Assembly (NCBI GenBank): GCA_029948255.1
Contig: JALIZF010001826.1
Location: forward strand, 372,001-436,000
DNA length: 64,000 nt
Reading direction: 5' to 3'
Source of the DNA: Telmatactis stephensoni
Lineage: Eukaryota; Cnidaria; Anthozoa; Actiniaria; Isophelliidae
Under the pieces are notes generated by a model that was given only the letters and a program-made list of their open reading frames with translations, was not told the origin of the DNA and did not search any database. Position 1 is the stretch's first letter; each line of letters opens with the position of its first letter. The position numbers were made by a program, and so were the translations under genes. Below are positions 1 through 10,626 of the stretch, in pieces.

Positions 1-2835
1 CCACCATTTGTTTTTTGTGTCATATTATGGATGTCTTTAAGTGTTACAACTTTTCCCGTTCCTTGGTTGATGTGTTGTTGGATTAACTTCTTGTTTGCCC
101 TCATCTTTAACATTAGTTGTACCTCAGTTTTTGTGTCCTTATTTAGTCCTCTTTGCTTGGGAAGGTGCTTGAATAAATTCTTAAGAGGGAAAATTAAACA
201 GAAATTACTTACTTACTTTTTGTTTTTCTGTTAAATATATGAGGAATCAGCTAAATGTCAGATCTCTTTCAAAAATTAGGTACTGCACTTACATGATTTT
301 ATTTATTGTTCCTACCTCATTTATTTCATGATTGTGTTTGTTGACAAATTCACGCACAACAAGTTTTTGGGCATCTCTTGATATGGTTACCTTTATCACA
401 GCCTTACAACCCATTTGGAATGTGCTTTGAATAAAGAAAAGCAACAAGAAATAAATTTGCTGCTGAAGAAAATTCAGGGGAGCAACACATGTAAATAGGG
501 TGAGCAGCTGAAATAATGTAGTTTTATTGCAATTATAGGTTTTTTGTTCTTTTTTGTGACAATTTGTTATCAAGATGCAATTGTGTTATCTTCAGGCTCC
601 AAGTTATTAACACACACTGCTGGCCTACCTTTGGTTTGGTCTCTTTCCCTTTGAGGTGGTTTTAAATTGTTTTCCTCCATGAACACAGGCAAAGGTAATT
701 TCGCTATATGTCAAATTGGGATTGGGTTTTTTCTTTGTACATCTCTTAATATATGCTTTAAGGCTTCTTGAGTTGCGCCTATACAAACTAACAAAGTTTT
801 TCTTTTCAAAGATCTGAATGGCATCTTCCAGTTCCTCATACGAATCGAATTCCCTTCCAATAGTTATACCAGTTCCATCATCATGCTTTTCACTACAATC
901 ATCATCTTCATGACCTCCATCATCTTCAGGCTTGTCATCATCACCATCAACTTGACCACCATCATGCTTGTTATTGTCATCAGGCTTGTCATCATCACCA
1001 TCAACTTGACCACCATCATGCTTGTTATTGTCACCCTCAGGCTTGTCATCATCACCATCAACTTGACCACCATCATGCTTGTTATTCTCACCAGGCTTGT
1101 CACCATCACCATCAACTTGAGCACCATCATGCTTGTTATTGTCACCAGGCTTGTCATCATCATCATCAACTTGACCACCATCATGCTTGTTATTGTCACC
1201 CTCAGGCTTGTCATCATCACCATCAACTTGACCACCATCATGCTTGTTATTGTCACCCTCAGGCTTGTCATCATCACCATCAACTTGACCACCATCATGC
1301 TTGTTATTGTCACCAGGCTTGTCATCATCATCATCATCAACTTGACCACCATCATGCTTGTTATTGTCACCCTCAGGCTTGTCATCATCACCATCAACAT
1401 GACCACCATCATGCTTGTTATTGTCACCATCAGGCTTGTCATCATCATCATCAACTTGACCACCATCATGCTTGTTATTGTCACCATCAGGCTTGTCATC
1501 ATCATCATCAACTTGACCACCATCATGCTTGTTATTGTCACCATCAGGTTTCGTATCATCGCCATCATCATGCATATCATTTGGTTTGTTGATATCAGTT
1601 ATCAAATCATCATCACTGATGTTGGAATCAACAGTTTTACTCTGCTGCTCATGATCTAAGTGGCTCTCATTAATATTACCATGTGGAGACAAGGTAAAGC
1701 CTAGGAGGCTTAAATCAATGTGCTTTCTCAAAAGCCAATGAATTAGCACTCGACGTAAATAACTAGAATGCATTGATGGCTTTAAAAGCCATTTCACAGA
1801 ACAAGGTAGGCTAGAGGTTTGGCTTAGAAATCCACTTGTCCATAGAGTAGGTAAGACAGAGCATATTGCTGCCATAACTACTACAATAACACCACATACT
1901 GATGAGCAGCTCTGAAGTGGAATGTTAGGCAAACAGCTACCAACACAGTGGTGGATTCCAGTTGCACTCCTCGGGTTTGACTTGTGTGCAACAAATCTTC
2001 CCTGTGCTGGTAACTTCTTCTTGGATGACATTGCACGTACCATTGGATTTACAATATCAGCGAGGTCTTCAGGGGTTGCCCAACCAAGTGTATCAATGTA
2101 GTGCCACTTATTTGAAAGAGTGTCAATATACAACAAAGACCAATGGCATCCACGCATGTTATGCTTACTGACATACGTCTTACCATCTTTAACAGCAACA
2201 TTTACAATTAATGTGATAAACTGCATTCCTTTTCCTCCAAGCAATTTCAAATCTTTTTCTTTCAATCCCACAAGATTGTTCAGAATATAGGTTTTAGTAT
2301 AATTACCATTGGCTTTACTAAGGTTAAGGAGGTCAGCATAAGCTTGTATTAATGACAGTGATAACCAATTGTCACCAGTCAGTGTTACTAAATCAGAGGT
2401 CAACACTGATTTGTTGATCACCACTTTTCCATCATTGTTTTGGAATATCAGATCAGCAAACTCACTTGTGCCTTCGGGAGGAGAGCAATTTGTATTGGGA
2501 GGGGTTACCATTTTCTCTAACCACTTCTTTTCTGACTTAACTGCGCCTGCAATCTCTTTTAGTTCATGGATTTTGAGTAATATCTCTACCCTTTGTTTGT
2601 CATAAGTACCAAGAGAACAGGAAATTGCATTTAATTCTTTTCTTTTTTGAAAGGTTTGCAACATTATTTGGCAATCAGTTTGGCATGGTATAAAATGTGT
2701 TGTCCCAAGGTCTGTTAAAACCTTAGGCATTTTTGAATGAAATGTTTGTGCTCCAGTACTGCCAGTCAAAGGGAATGCAATTTCAGACAGTAGACCTCTG
2801 TTTACTTTATGAAACCTGTTTTTGATGATGATATC
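1..2835 (-). CDS. Ulp1/C48-like protease with FAR1-like DNA-binding domain, 3 exons, partial
   Basis: Three exons can be read: 629..2835, 316..424 and 1..179 (continuing off the left edge). Acceptor at 2836 is a T-rich run ending CAG; donors are AAAG^GTAGG at 629 and GAG^GTAGGA at 316; acceptors lie at 425 and 180. The long exon has a C48-type peptidase core: W in DNWLSL, then GCHWSLLYID (His), HYIDTLG (Asp), and LQSCSSVCGV (Gln and Cys), so the His-Asp-Gln-Cys set looks intact. An acidic repeat tract follows. The end of exon 1 plus exon 2 (GCKAVIKV, FVNKHNHEI) and exon 3 resemble the FAR1/WRKY-GCM1-type domain of ZSWIM3-like, MULE-derived proteins. The true 5' exon above 2836 is not identified. 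Likely a domesticated or recent transposon-derived nuclear protein with deSUMOylase-like fold; function not shown. No stop or frameshift breaks the three exons. Confidence 0.7.
927..1562 (-). repeat. 57-bp coding minisatellite, about 11 units
   Basis: Eleven or so units of 54-60 bp encode variants of KPEGDNNKHDGGQVDGDDD inside the protease gene. Length changes are multiples of three, so the reading frame is kept in every unit. The same tract stays open in other frames on both strands, which explains long spurious ORFs here. Confidence 0.9.
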
Positions 2836-3721
2836 CTGAAAAAAGATTATACTACAGTAACTTATGCTGTTTAAATGATCTTTATGATCCCTATAACAAT
2901 TAAAACTGTGAAATGCATTCATTTATCAGCCATTTATGCAATCATTCAGTCAGTGATTGAATTTAGTGATTCAGTGATTCACAGTCAGTAATTCATTCTT
3001 TTATTAAATACATAGTTTATCCATCCATCCAATCACGTTATTCATTCATTGAAACTTAAAATTTGATATTTAAAAGGCTTTGTATACTTTGTACAGTCAA
3101 GATTTTTGAGGTTATATTAGTTGTGTATGCAGATTATTCAGAGGTACTACAACTGCTATAGCTACTTGCAATCCACAAATATGCACTGGCCTCTACTGAT
3201 GACCTTCATTGACACTAATTCATTACTTCATTTAACAATAACAAAACACAATATCACTTGTATCCAAGGTTTACAAGTTTACCTGCAATATTGGATCAGG
3301 TTCTCTTTGGACCCTAGTGAAATTCCCTAAGGAATAATGAAAATTTGTAAGCTGCAAATGCAGATAAGCTATGACAGAAAAAGCACAAGTAATAAATACC
3401 TCTAGTCCTTCTCATGGCTTGAATGAGTAATGGTTTGAAGTAGTAATATTGTTGTAAATAAAAGGAACCAAAAGTTATTCCACAATCCACGTAGCTGCAA
3501 GAAGTTGTACGAAGTTTCCCGCGAATTTTTCTTGGTACCCAGGATCACGCCGAAAATTCCGTCACGCAATATGACACACGCAGATGTACATGAATTAGAA
3601 ATTCGAAATTCGAAATCCGTACAATAATTCTGGATCGCTAATATCACTTAAAAAGGTAAGATAAATTCAGGTACAGAAAGACTTGTACTTGAATAGGATA
3701 AAAATGTACAAAACGTGGCTG

Positions 3722-3755
3722 CCGTACGAATAGCGTGCGTGACTTATTCGTACGG
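3722..3755. repeat. 34-bp palindromic site 1
   Basis: Perfect 11-bp arms CCGTACGAATA (3722-3732) and TATTCGTACGG (3745-3755) enclose a 12-bp asymmetric spacer GCGTGCGTGACT. The layout (11-12-11) resembles a dimeric DNA-binding or recombination site, but no binder is known from this sequence. Confidence 0.85.
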
Positions 3756-3911
3756 ACATGGAGTTTTCCTCTGCAAATCGAGCCCAAATGGGACCAAAAC
3801 ATTCAGAAACAATTTTCGTAGTGTCTAAAACCAATGCTAAAAGTATTGAGAAACAGTTTGACTGCACAGAATTTAGGCCTCTTTGAGTTTAGACATGGTT
3901 TTTAAATGCTG

Positions 3912-3945
3912 CCGTATGAATAGCGTGCGTGACTTATTCGTACGG
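3912..3945. repeat. 34-bp palindromic site 2
   Basis: Same arms and identical 12-bp spacer as the site 190 bp upstream, in the same orientation, with one change in the left arm (CCGTATGAATA). Flanking sequence is not similar beyond a few bases, so the site itself seems to be what is conserved. Confidence 0.85.
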
Positions 3946-4296
3946 AGGGTTTTTTTCCTTCTAATTACGAGCCGAAATGCGAATAAATCGTCTATAAAAA
4001 CATGCCTTTATTCGTTCATGGAAATAATTCGATAACAAAAACTAAAAATGGCAAATCTACCGTTAATTAAATAAGATAGTGTCATTGCTAGTTAGTGACC
4101 TTCACTGTCTTCGAATCGGTGAAATTTTTCTAAGTGTCGCTTTTCGTCTTGGTGTACTCTGTGCTCGGCTAAATCTACACGATAAAATCTCGAGCGTTGA
4201 AGCTTTCTCAAATTGTTACCTACTTTTAAACAAAGTTATGATAGTTTAAAATCGGTATCTTAAATAATTGCTTTAAATTATCGAAATATTTGAATG

Positions 4297-4346
4297 TCCG
4301 TACGAATAGAAATTACAAGTCGCCGTACGGTTACCGTATGAATAGC
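4297..4346. repeat. Additional CCGTACGAATAG half-sites
   Basis: Within 50 bp there is CCGTACGAATAG (about 4298), CGCCGTACGG (about 4322) and CCGTATGAATAG (about 4334). These are further half-sites of the motif seen at 3722 and 3912. Confidence 0.6.
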
Positions 4347-4530
4347 CACTGCGTTTGTGATAAAAGCTTTCTGTCGCTTTTGGCGAGTAAAGTAAAGTAT
4401 TCTTGTGCTGTCTTGTATTTTAATCGGGTTTATTTTGGAATCTGGTTCTACAATTCGATAGCCAGCACAAACTTTTGACTGCTATGAACGTAACTGGCGT
4501 GTTAGTTTGTATTTTTAAGGCTGGTTCACA

Positions 4531-4756
4531 CTAGCGTCGGATTCGGAATCGGAAGCAGAAAACAAAGGAAAAGACAAAAGAGTTAAGTCAAGCGTGTGAC
4601 ATAAGACATCGACATAAGCATCTCAAGAAGCATAAGACCAAGCATAAGCATAATCAAAGACAAAGGAAGGAACAAAGAAAAACACCTTTCTTTTGTATTC
4701 TAATCCCTAAATTCTTTGTTGTTTTCTTACGATTCCGATTCTGATTCCGACGCTAG
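4531..4756. mobile_element. Small inverted-repeat element nested in the Harbinger left end
   Basis: Inverted arms: CTAGCGTCGGATTCGGAATC at 4531 and GATTCTGATTCCGACGCTAG ending near 4755. It interrupts the Harbinger terminal repeat exactly after CTAG, and TAG is repeated on the far side, suggesting a 3-bp duplication. About 225 bp, no coding capacity; a MITE. The exact boundaries are uncertain by a few bases because the ends share CTAG. Confidence 0.6.
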
Positions 4757-5440
4757 TAGACCTTTTGTAATTAGGACGTGTGTCCTATGTACCAAAATGT
4801 CTCACTTATGTCAGGGTATTGTTATTCATAAACGCAAGTATGGGAAAGAACAATAAGTTTTAGATGGAGTGAAATGTTTAATCAACAAATGCCATTCAAA
4901 TATTTGTTGTTTGTGCTAATGAACGTTTTCAAAGAATACACGATTTTTTCACAATGATATTGCAATATTTCTCAATAATATTGAAAAATACAATGACAAC
5001 AATGAGAATATTACTGCAAATATGCTATAGTTTGATCTTGGACTTTCGCGTACATAAAGAATGTTTTATCAAATTTGAAGATTCCATGGGGCTTGTACAT
5101 GCAGTTCTCAAACATTTCGTTATCGCATTTGGTAGATTGCATCACGTTATTTTGTTAGATATCCATTCACTTGAATCACAGCTAACATTCTAAAAATTGG
5201 AAAACTACAGCGTCTGTTGCTGTAAATCACGCATGATTTACAGCAATAGAAAAGAATATGGTGTTTGGGCCCGGGAATATTTTCAGAGTGAGCTCTCACA
5301 AAAGATTAAATCGCACATGGTGAAAGGCTATTATTCTGTTTGAAAATGCAAATCCGAATGCGTTATTTTTTGAATTATCAAAATTAATTCGGTTCGCATG
5401 TTCCGCTCTTAATTTATCAAGCTATTACAACAGTATTATC

Positions 5441-6139
5441 ATGGAGGTTGCACCACCATTTCCAGTCTTTTTAGCTCAGGTGCCTGCAATAATTTTGGCT
5501 TTTATATGTCACCTGAAATTCAACCTGTATCCTCCATTTCCCTTGGAGCTTTTTGGTACAGCATGTTTTATACTTGTTTTTATTGTGAACCTACTGGATC
5601 AATATCCACTGAATGTGCTGAATCGGTTGGGGATATTTGGGCCCGAAAATAATGGGGGAGAGATTATTATTTGGAACTATCAAAATCTCCTATCAAGTTC
5701 TGGTACATGACGGGTGAAACACTGAAATCCTTTCAAGATATCTTGAGAAGAATGAGGCTACCATTATAAATTCCCAACGAAGAAACGGTAGGCGAGTTCG
5801 CATACAAAGTCTGAACATTACAAACAGATTGCTTTTAGTACTAATATGGCTCCGACGTTATCCACGTGTACAAACTCTTGGTGCTATGTTCAAAGTGGAC
5901 ATCTCGTACATAAGTCGAACAGTTAAGCACATTGTTCCTCTACTCCTTGAAACGTTCTTCCGAGAAGTATCTTGGCCGAGTCCTGAAGAATGGCAAGCAT
6001 GGCAAGGTCACTGGAAAAGGTTTCCTACCTGTGTAAGTGTAGGGGTAATTGATGGAACCACGCATTCAATATGGCGCCCATCAAAAAGGCAAAGGCTTTT
6101 CTATCGTCGAGATAAGAAAAAACACTTTTTGGCGTGATT
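5441..6139 (+). pseudogene. Harbinger (HARBI1-like) DDE transposase remnant
   Basis: The clearest stretch is 5829-6137, with LIWLRRYPRVQTLGAMF, ISYISRTVKHIVP (helix-turn-helix part) and GVIDGTTHSIWRP, the first catalytic Asp motif of DDE_Tnp_4 enzymes. Upstream, 5441-5760 carries related sequence in shifted frames (for example ETLKSFQDILRRMRLP around 5718-5765). The reading frame ends just after the first Asp block and continues shifted past 6140. Several frameshifts and the missing second Asp and Glu make it non-functional. Orientation agrees with the surrounding element. Confidence 0.75.
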
Positions 6140-6701
6140 GCTCAAAAAAAATGTTTCTTTTACCATCCATGTTCGAAGAATAGGCTGTGCAGATGTGTTT
6201 GAATTTAGCCTAATTTATACTAGTGAGGGTGAAAGTTATCACGTCCCTTTTTGAATGTTTTCAAACACCATATTGCAAAAGCTAAACAATTATAAGTTTG
6301 TGAAATGTTGGAATGACGCGCAATGATAAGTGTAGGCACTAACTATGGTGTAGGTTTGCACGCTTGGATTTATTTCTCACCTCTCATGTTGAAAACAGGT
6401 CAATTGATCATTTTACTTTTCTTATTGTTGCTACAAGAAACAAGTAAATACAAACCAAATATCTTCGAAAAATCATAAAATCGCCTAAGAAGGTGTATAT
6501 TATTTTCGCATATTCTAAGTCTATTCGTTCAGATTCCAAAAGGCGTCATGCATGCACGTTCTCATTGCTATGCAGCCGCGTCTATCATTATGCTAATAAT
6601 GAAGCCAGCTCATTATTTCGGTCTAAGTCATTTGTTAAGTAGGACGTCCTCGGACTTGGGACAACCGTCTTAATTTCAAAAGGTCTAGTGTGAACCAGCC
6701 T

Positions 6702-8320
6702 TTAGCGATTAACTTGGCTCGTGCATGATTGTGTTTGATACTTAAGACATTTGAACGTGTTTAGCTTTTTTCATGGAAAAAAAGGCTTTCATTTTACTTG
6801 TGAAGAGAGTTCAGCATCACGTTTGTTGCAGCGTAAAAATCACTGTTATCCTTTCAAATCCTTGAACAGTACTTTTTTCTTGTGTATCATTTTGCTAGCA
6901 TTCCATTTTGATCTCTGTCCTTCCATATCTACAACTTTAATCTGTGAGGGTTTCCCATTACATGGATATTGTCAGACTATCTATAGCTCACAGTTTGACA
7001 GAAAAAAATAACATATAATTATATAAATAATTGTAATAATAAATAGATAGGTCTTAATATTAAATTATATAGCTAAGTTATTTACAGCTTGCCAAAATCC
7101 ATCATAAGACTTGGATTCAATTACAGAGTTACTGAGAGTATCCAAACCCTTATGGTTCTAGCAAAAAAAAATTGTAGTAATAGAGATTTCTAAGTGAGGA
7201 GGGTTGAATCAACTCCTTAGCATTACATTGACACGTTACTCTTTCTTTAGGCTTAAAAAAGTCAGGTACCCTAATCCTCCTTGATAAAAAAACTTAGAAA
7301 ATTGCCAAATAAAAAGGCATTCTGGTGCCTGCAAGTCGTTTTTACTTACCAAAGTAAGGCAATCAGATTCAGTTATCCACTAATGCATGTAAATTAGTAT
7401 CTTACAAAACTCCACTTATAATTTGTTTTTCATTACTCTGTGCTCAAAACAACTCTTCTTACAATTCAAAAGAAAAATTGGTAAATGGAGTATCTGCCAT
7501 TCCCTAGTTTGTTCTTCATAAAGAAGGAAAAAAACTGAACACCGTACAATTGTAAATGGAAATTTCTTGCCATATTTTGTTAATGAAGTGTTGAACTCTT
7601 GAATAAAAATGGTTTCTACTTTCGATAAGCATGAATTGAAGTACTGGAATTTTGCAGATTACTGTAACTCTTGTCAAAATAAAAATGAAAATACAATTAT
7701 ATTGACTTTAAAAATAGTCACTAGACTGTGTAATCTCCTTCACAGCTGTTTTTAGTCTCGTCACGCCACTGAAATCCTCTCCACAAACAGCTGCTGACCC
7801 GAGTGTAACATTCCTTTCTTAAGGAGGCTTCCTACAATTTCTCTAGTGCTCAACCAGTCAACTTGAAATGGCTGTAGTTCTTACATGAGAGCACCCACAG
7901 TTATCTTTCGTTCACTTACTACATAAAGACTGAAGTTTTTAATGGTATGTGTTTTGTTTACATCGGGGTTACCATAGCGATGAAACGATGACGTCATCGT
8001 TTTAGATTGCAAGCAATTTTACGCATTTTTTGACCTAAACTTTTAAAACGATATACAAGACATTAATATTTAGGACTTTGGCTAGTAGCATACGAATTTT
8101 GGAGATATTCGTATAAACAGATTTTGAAATATTCGAGGCGCAATATTTTAACCCCAAAAATAACAATTTATTATCAGGTTTCAACTCAATAATTTTAAAA
8201 GCAAAGCAGCATGACAACTATTTGACTGTCAATACGTTGCTCATATATCAGACTACTTCTTACCAAAGGGAGAAAACAGTTGACAGAGAGTTTTCTTTTG
8301 GAGCATTAAGTAGTATACAA
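6702..8320. other. No gene seen; 20-bp CRE-centred palindrome
   Basis: This AT-rich interval holds only short, unsupported reading frames. The one ordered feature is a perfect 20-bp palindrome AAACGATGACGTCATCGTTT at 7983-8002 around a CRE-like TGACGTCA core, about 320 bp upstream of the plus-strand reading frame at 8321; it could be a promoter element, but this is inference. Confidence 0.5.
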
Positions 8321-8667
8321 ATGGCGGTTCTACATCAGGTGCAGGAGGTGCAAGCCGGTGCGCGCGGTGCAAAGGGGGAGTCACGCCCCAATAGAGGGGA
8401 GGTCACGCAACGGCGACCAGGGAGTAACGGGCCGGCGATCCGCTTGCAGGACAGGCGTTTTATAGACCGAGGGCTTAGGGTTTTTCGCACAAATCAGTTG
8501 AACCCTTCAACCATTAATCTACTGGATACAAGATGAACCCAATCAAATTTATGAAAAAGCTCTTTATTTCCACGTATGCAGTGGAAGTGTGCAAACACCT
8601 CCATGAACTCAATATTAAACACTGCTGTGGTTGTCAAGTCAAAAACAGCTACCAATGTACACAATGA
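8321..8667 (+). pseudogene. Polinton-associated Cys-motif protein, plus-strand copy, frame-broken
   Basis: Two overlapping frames: 8321-8536 (starts MAVLHQVQEV, GC-richer than its surroundings, Arg/Gly-rich) and 8533-8667 (MNPIKFMKKLFISTYAVEV then NIKHCCGCQVKNSYQC). The second matches the block LLIQAYAHVV...CEGCHNDWPSQRDHDCL of the minus-strand gene at 8919-9310 in spacing of hydrophobics and Cys residues, so both belong to one family that I associate with cnidarian Polinton regions; its function is unknown. The reading frame ends early at 8667 and the two frames overlap by 4 bases, so this copy is probably broken, although an intron could explain the join. Confidence 0.4.
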
Positions 8668-8918
8668 AAAAGCTTTGAATAGACAAATGAAGCAGAACTG
8701 ATCGCGAATTTGCATACGTTCTAGACACAAAACGTTCCACAAAAAATACTTTGAACAACACATAGTTTAATGCAAAAATACAGATAAAACTATAATAATT
8801 ACATGTCGTGAAGCAAATTTAGTTTGATGATTAAAAAAATGTCATTCATCCTCTTATCCTTGCAACCTCAAAAGTAAACACCATTCAAACCTATAAGTCA
8901 TTGTTTTAGTTTACAAGA
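8668..8918. repeat. Partial duplicate of the neighbouring gene's 3' end
   Basis: ACATGTCGTGAAGCAAATTT near 8802 repeats ACATGTCGTGAAGCAAGTTC near 8922, the end of the minus-strand Cys-motif gene, followed by further similar bases. It is a short decayed duplication of that gene end. Confidence 0.5.
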
Positions 8919-9310
8919 TTACATGTCGTGAAGCAAGTTCAGCTTGCTGATCAAGAGAGCTTCCAGATTTTCTCTTTTTCTCGAAACTATTTCTGTTCTA
9001 CTGTCTTTGCAGTTGTATCTCAAAAGTTCAAGACCATTCAAACATGGTTCTAGAGTTTCTGTTAGCTTTGAAAATACCCTCATGACAGTGTCCTTGTTGG
9101 TCTTTTTCAACGCTTGTGTCAGGTAGCGATACACTCTTGTTTCGTTGTTCAACATTAGGCAGTCATGGTCTCTTTGAGAAGGCCAATCATTGTGACATCC
9201 CTCGCAGTTTTCGTCTACCAAATCCATGATAATATTAATCACGACGTGAGCATAGGCTTGGATGAGTAAGCTCTCAATTTCTTCTTGTCTTGGTGTAATT
9301 TCAAAAGGAG
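8919..9310 (-). CDS. Polinton-associated Cys-motif protein (minus copy)
   Basis: An open minus frame runs from about 9310 to the stop at 8919 and can be extended to 9608, but the extension reads through an inverted repeat and an inserted element, so it is not trusted. The core reads ITPRQEEIESLLIQAYAHVV, then CEGCHNDWPSQRDHDCLM, a Cys/His cluster that could bind zinc, then a Leu-rich helical tail (ETLEPCLNGLELLRYNC, ENLEALLISKLNLLHDM). I know this family only as a recurring small protein near cnidarian Polinton polymerases; no function is established. Its first exon is not identified. It converges with the related plus-strand fragment at 8321-8667. Confidence 0.45.
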
Positions 9311-9479
9311 GAAAAAGGGGGTTTGACAAATACGAAATCGTACTGATTTTTTGCCATAAACATGAGAGCGAGGCCGAAACGCAGTGATGCGATGAATACA
9401 GATTATGCATAGTAATTAGAAAGTTTATTGACTTTGTGTTTGTTATATTAACAATAAAACTACCAGCACGATTTTGTTT
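9302..9479 (-). repeat. Inverted repeat arm A (Polinton region)
   Basis: About 175 bp, roughly 95% identical in inverse orientation to 11127-11301. Of five substitutions examined in the inner third, four are silent in the frame that reads MFMAKNQYDFVFVK, hinting that this short frame was once coding. The arms face away from each other, with the small zinc-finger gene and an inserted element between them. Confidence 0.75.
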
Positions 9480-9515
9480 CTCTTTTTGGTTTTTATTCCA
9501 TAACACATCTAAATG

Positions 9516-10476
9516 GGGGTTGCTAAATTGTGAGCCTGCGAGCCGGAGCCTCTGTATGCGAGCCACAAGCCTTTTTTCGCGCCAAAATATAATTTCGCGC
9601 CAAAACATGTAAATTATGATCTAGGATTATCTTTGAGACAAGATGGAGGAATACAAGGTAAGGTTTCAATTAGTTTTTCTTTAATTTAACACTTTTGCCT
9701 CGGAATTACTGGATTATGTTCGTATTTTAACTAATTTAATGCCCCTTTTGTGCCCTGTTTTCGCGATTATGTGTTAAACGATTCAAACTGGTCCAAAAGG
9801 TGAACAAAGTTTCGATCGGGCCACATGAAAATTTCAGAGATTTTGCTGAGCTAATATGCGGAATTCTGGAATGTATTATTCCTTATATTCCCTTGATATA
9901 CTGGCTAAAGCGAAAACAAAAGAAAAGAAGGCCCCTAGGGCTGGTCATATGGTATGACGCAGTCAAATAATCGTTCATGCGTACCTCAAATTGTTCACTA
10001 TATTAAAGCTCTTGATCCAACTTCGAAAAAAAATTGTAACCAAAGAACTGTTTCAAATATATTGGATCTTGTTAGAAAATTAGCATTTCTGCTGTCCTAA
10101 AAACGCGTGACGTAGACGATAAACAGCTTATACGTATACCCGTATACCATTGAAACAAAACGCAAGCATGCTTTCTTCTTATGTTCCATACATGAAGGAC
10201 TTGGCTCATAAGATGACTTGGCTATACCACTGAACATTAATGGCGTTCGTTTCTCGGAAGTCGACGATGTCCACCATCAGTAGTAGTCCAAACCCAAGAA
10301 GACTTCAAGCAGTAGTAAGCTTAATTATTTAGGTTTATATGTGTCTCCTAGCAATTTATTACAAATAAATGTCACAAAAATACAGCATTTTACGCTTATA
10401 TTGAAGACTCGCAAAAATAGGCTCGCGGCTCGCACATGCAGGCTTGGGCTCGCAGGCTCGTATTTTAGTTACTCTC
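9516..10476. mobile_element. 0.96-kb element with GAGCC-rich inverted ends and 10-bp flanking repeat
   Basis: The sequence CATCTAAATG occurs directly on both sides (9506-9515 and 10477-10486). Inside, the ends are imperfect inverted repeats of about 30 bp containing GAGCCTGCGAGCC, followed by further GAGCC-type repeats (to about 9570 and from 10407). A 9-10 bp duplication with such ends fits a Mutator-like (MULE) non-autonomous element better than hAT (8 bp). No transposase is seen inside. It splits the Polinton remnant. Confidence 0.6.
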
Positions 10477-10626
10477 CATCTAAATGAGTATGTACAAATT
10501 GTATATTAAAAATTAGATTGTTTCTAAAGGTCCTTAAAATATGTCCAGCAGTAAAAGGTATACACATTACTGTAATAATTTAGTTGCCTCTGATTTATGT
10601 TTGTTTTTACATCGACTAATGTAAAG

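Larger units (their letters stand above)
2923..4517. other. Noncoding, AT-rich; palindromic CCGTACGAATA cluster
   Basis: No coding sequence could be supported. From about 2930 to 3060 there are short CAGTGATTC/CATTCATT-like repeats. From 3720 to 4345 there is a cluster of inverted CCGTACGAATA arms, listed separately. Confidence 0.6.
4518..6701. mobile_element. PIF-Harbinger DNA transposon, decayed
   Basis: The ends are AGGCTGGTTCACACTAG at 4518 and its reverse complement ending at 6701, flanked by the 3-bp duplication TTA (4515-4517 and 6702-6704), the usual PIF-Harbinger target (TWA). Beyond position 4756 the left end continues ACCTTTTGTAATTA, which matches the inverted right end (ACCTTTTGAAATTAAG), so the original inverted repeat was about 45 bp and is split on the left by a nested insertion. 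The interior holds a frameshifted Harbinger transposase on the plus strand. The second (Myb-like) protein of the family was not found. Confidence 0.8.

Noticed and set aside
864..1659. Long open frames on both strands over the Asp-rich tract (Met/Val/Leu/Ile-rich peptides)
   Set aside because: They are alternative frames of the 57-bp in-frame minisatellite; composition is repetitive and only the acidic frame joins a recognisable protein.
9311..9608. N-terminal extension of the Cys-motif ORF to MFWREIIFW
   Set aside because: It reads through an inverted repeat arm and into the end of an inserted element, so it is not ancestral coding sequence.
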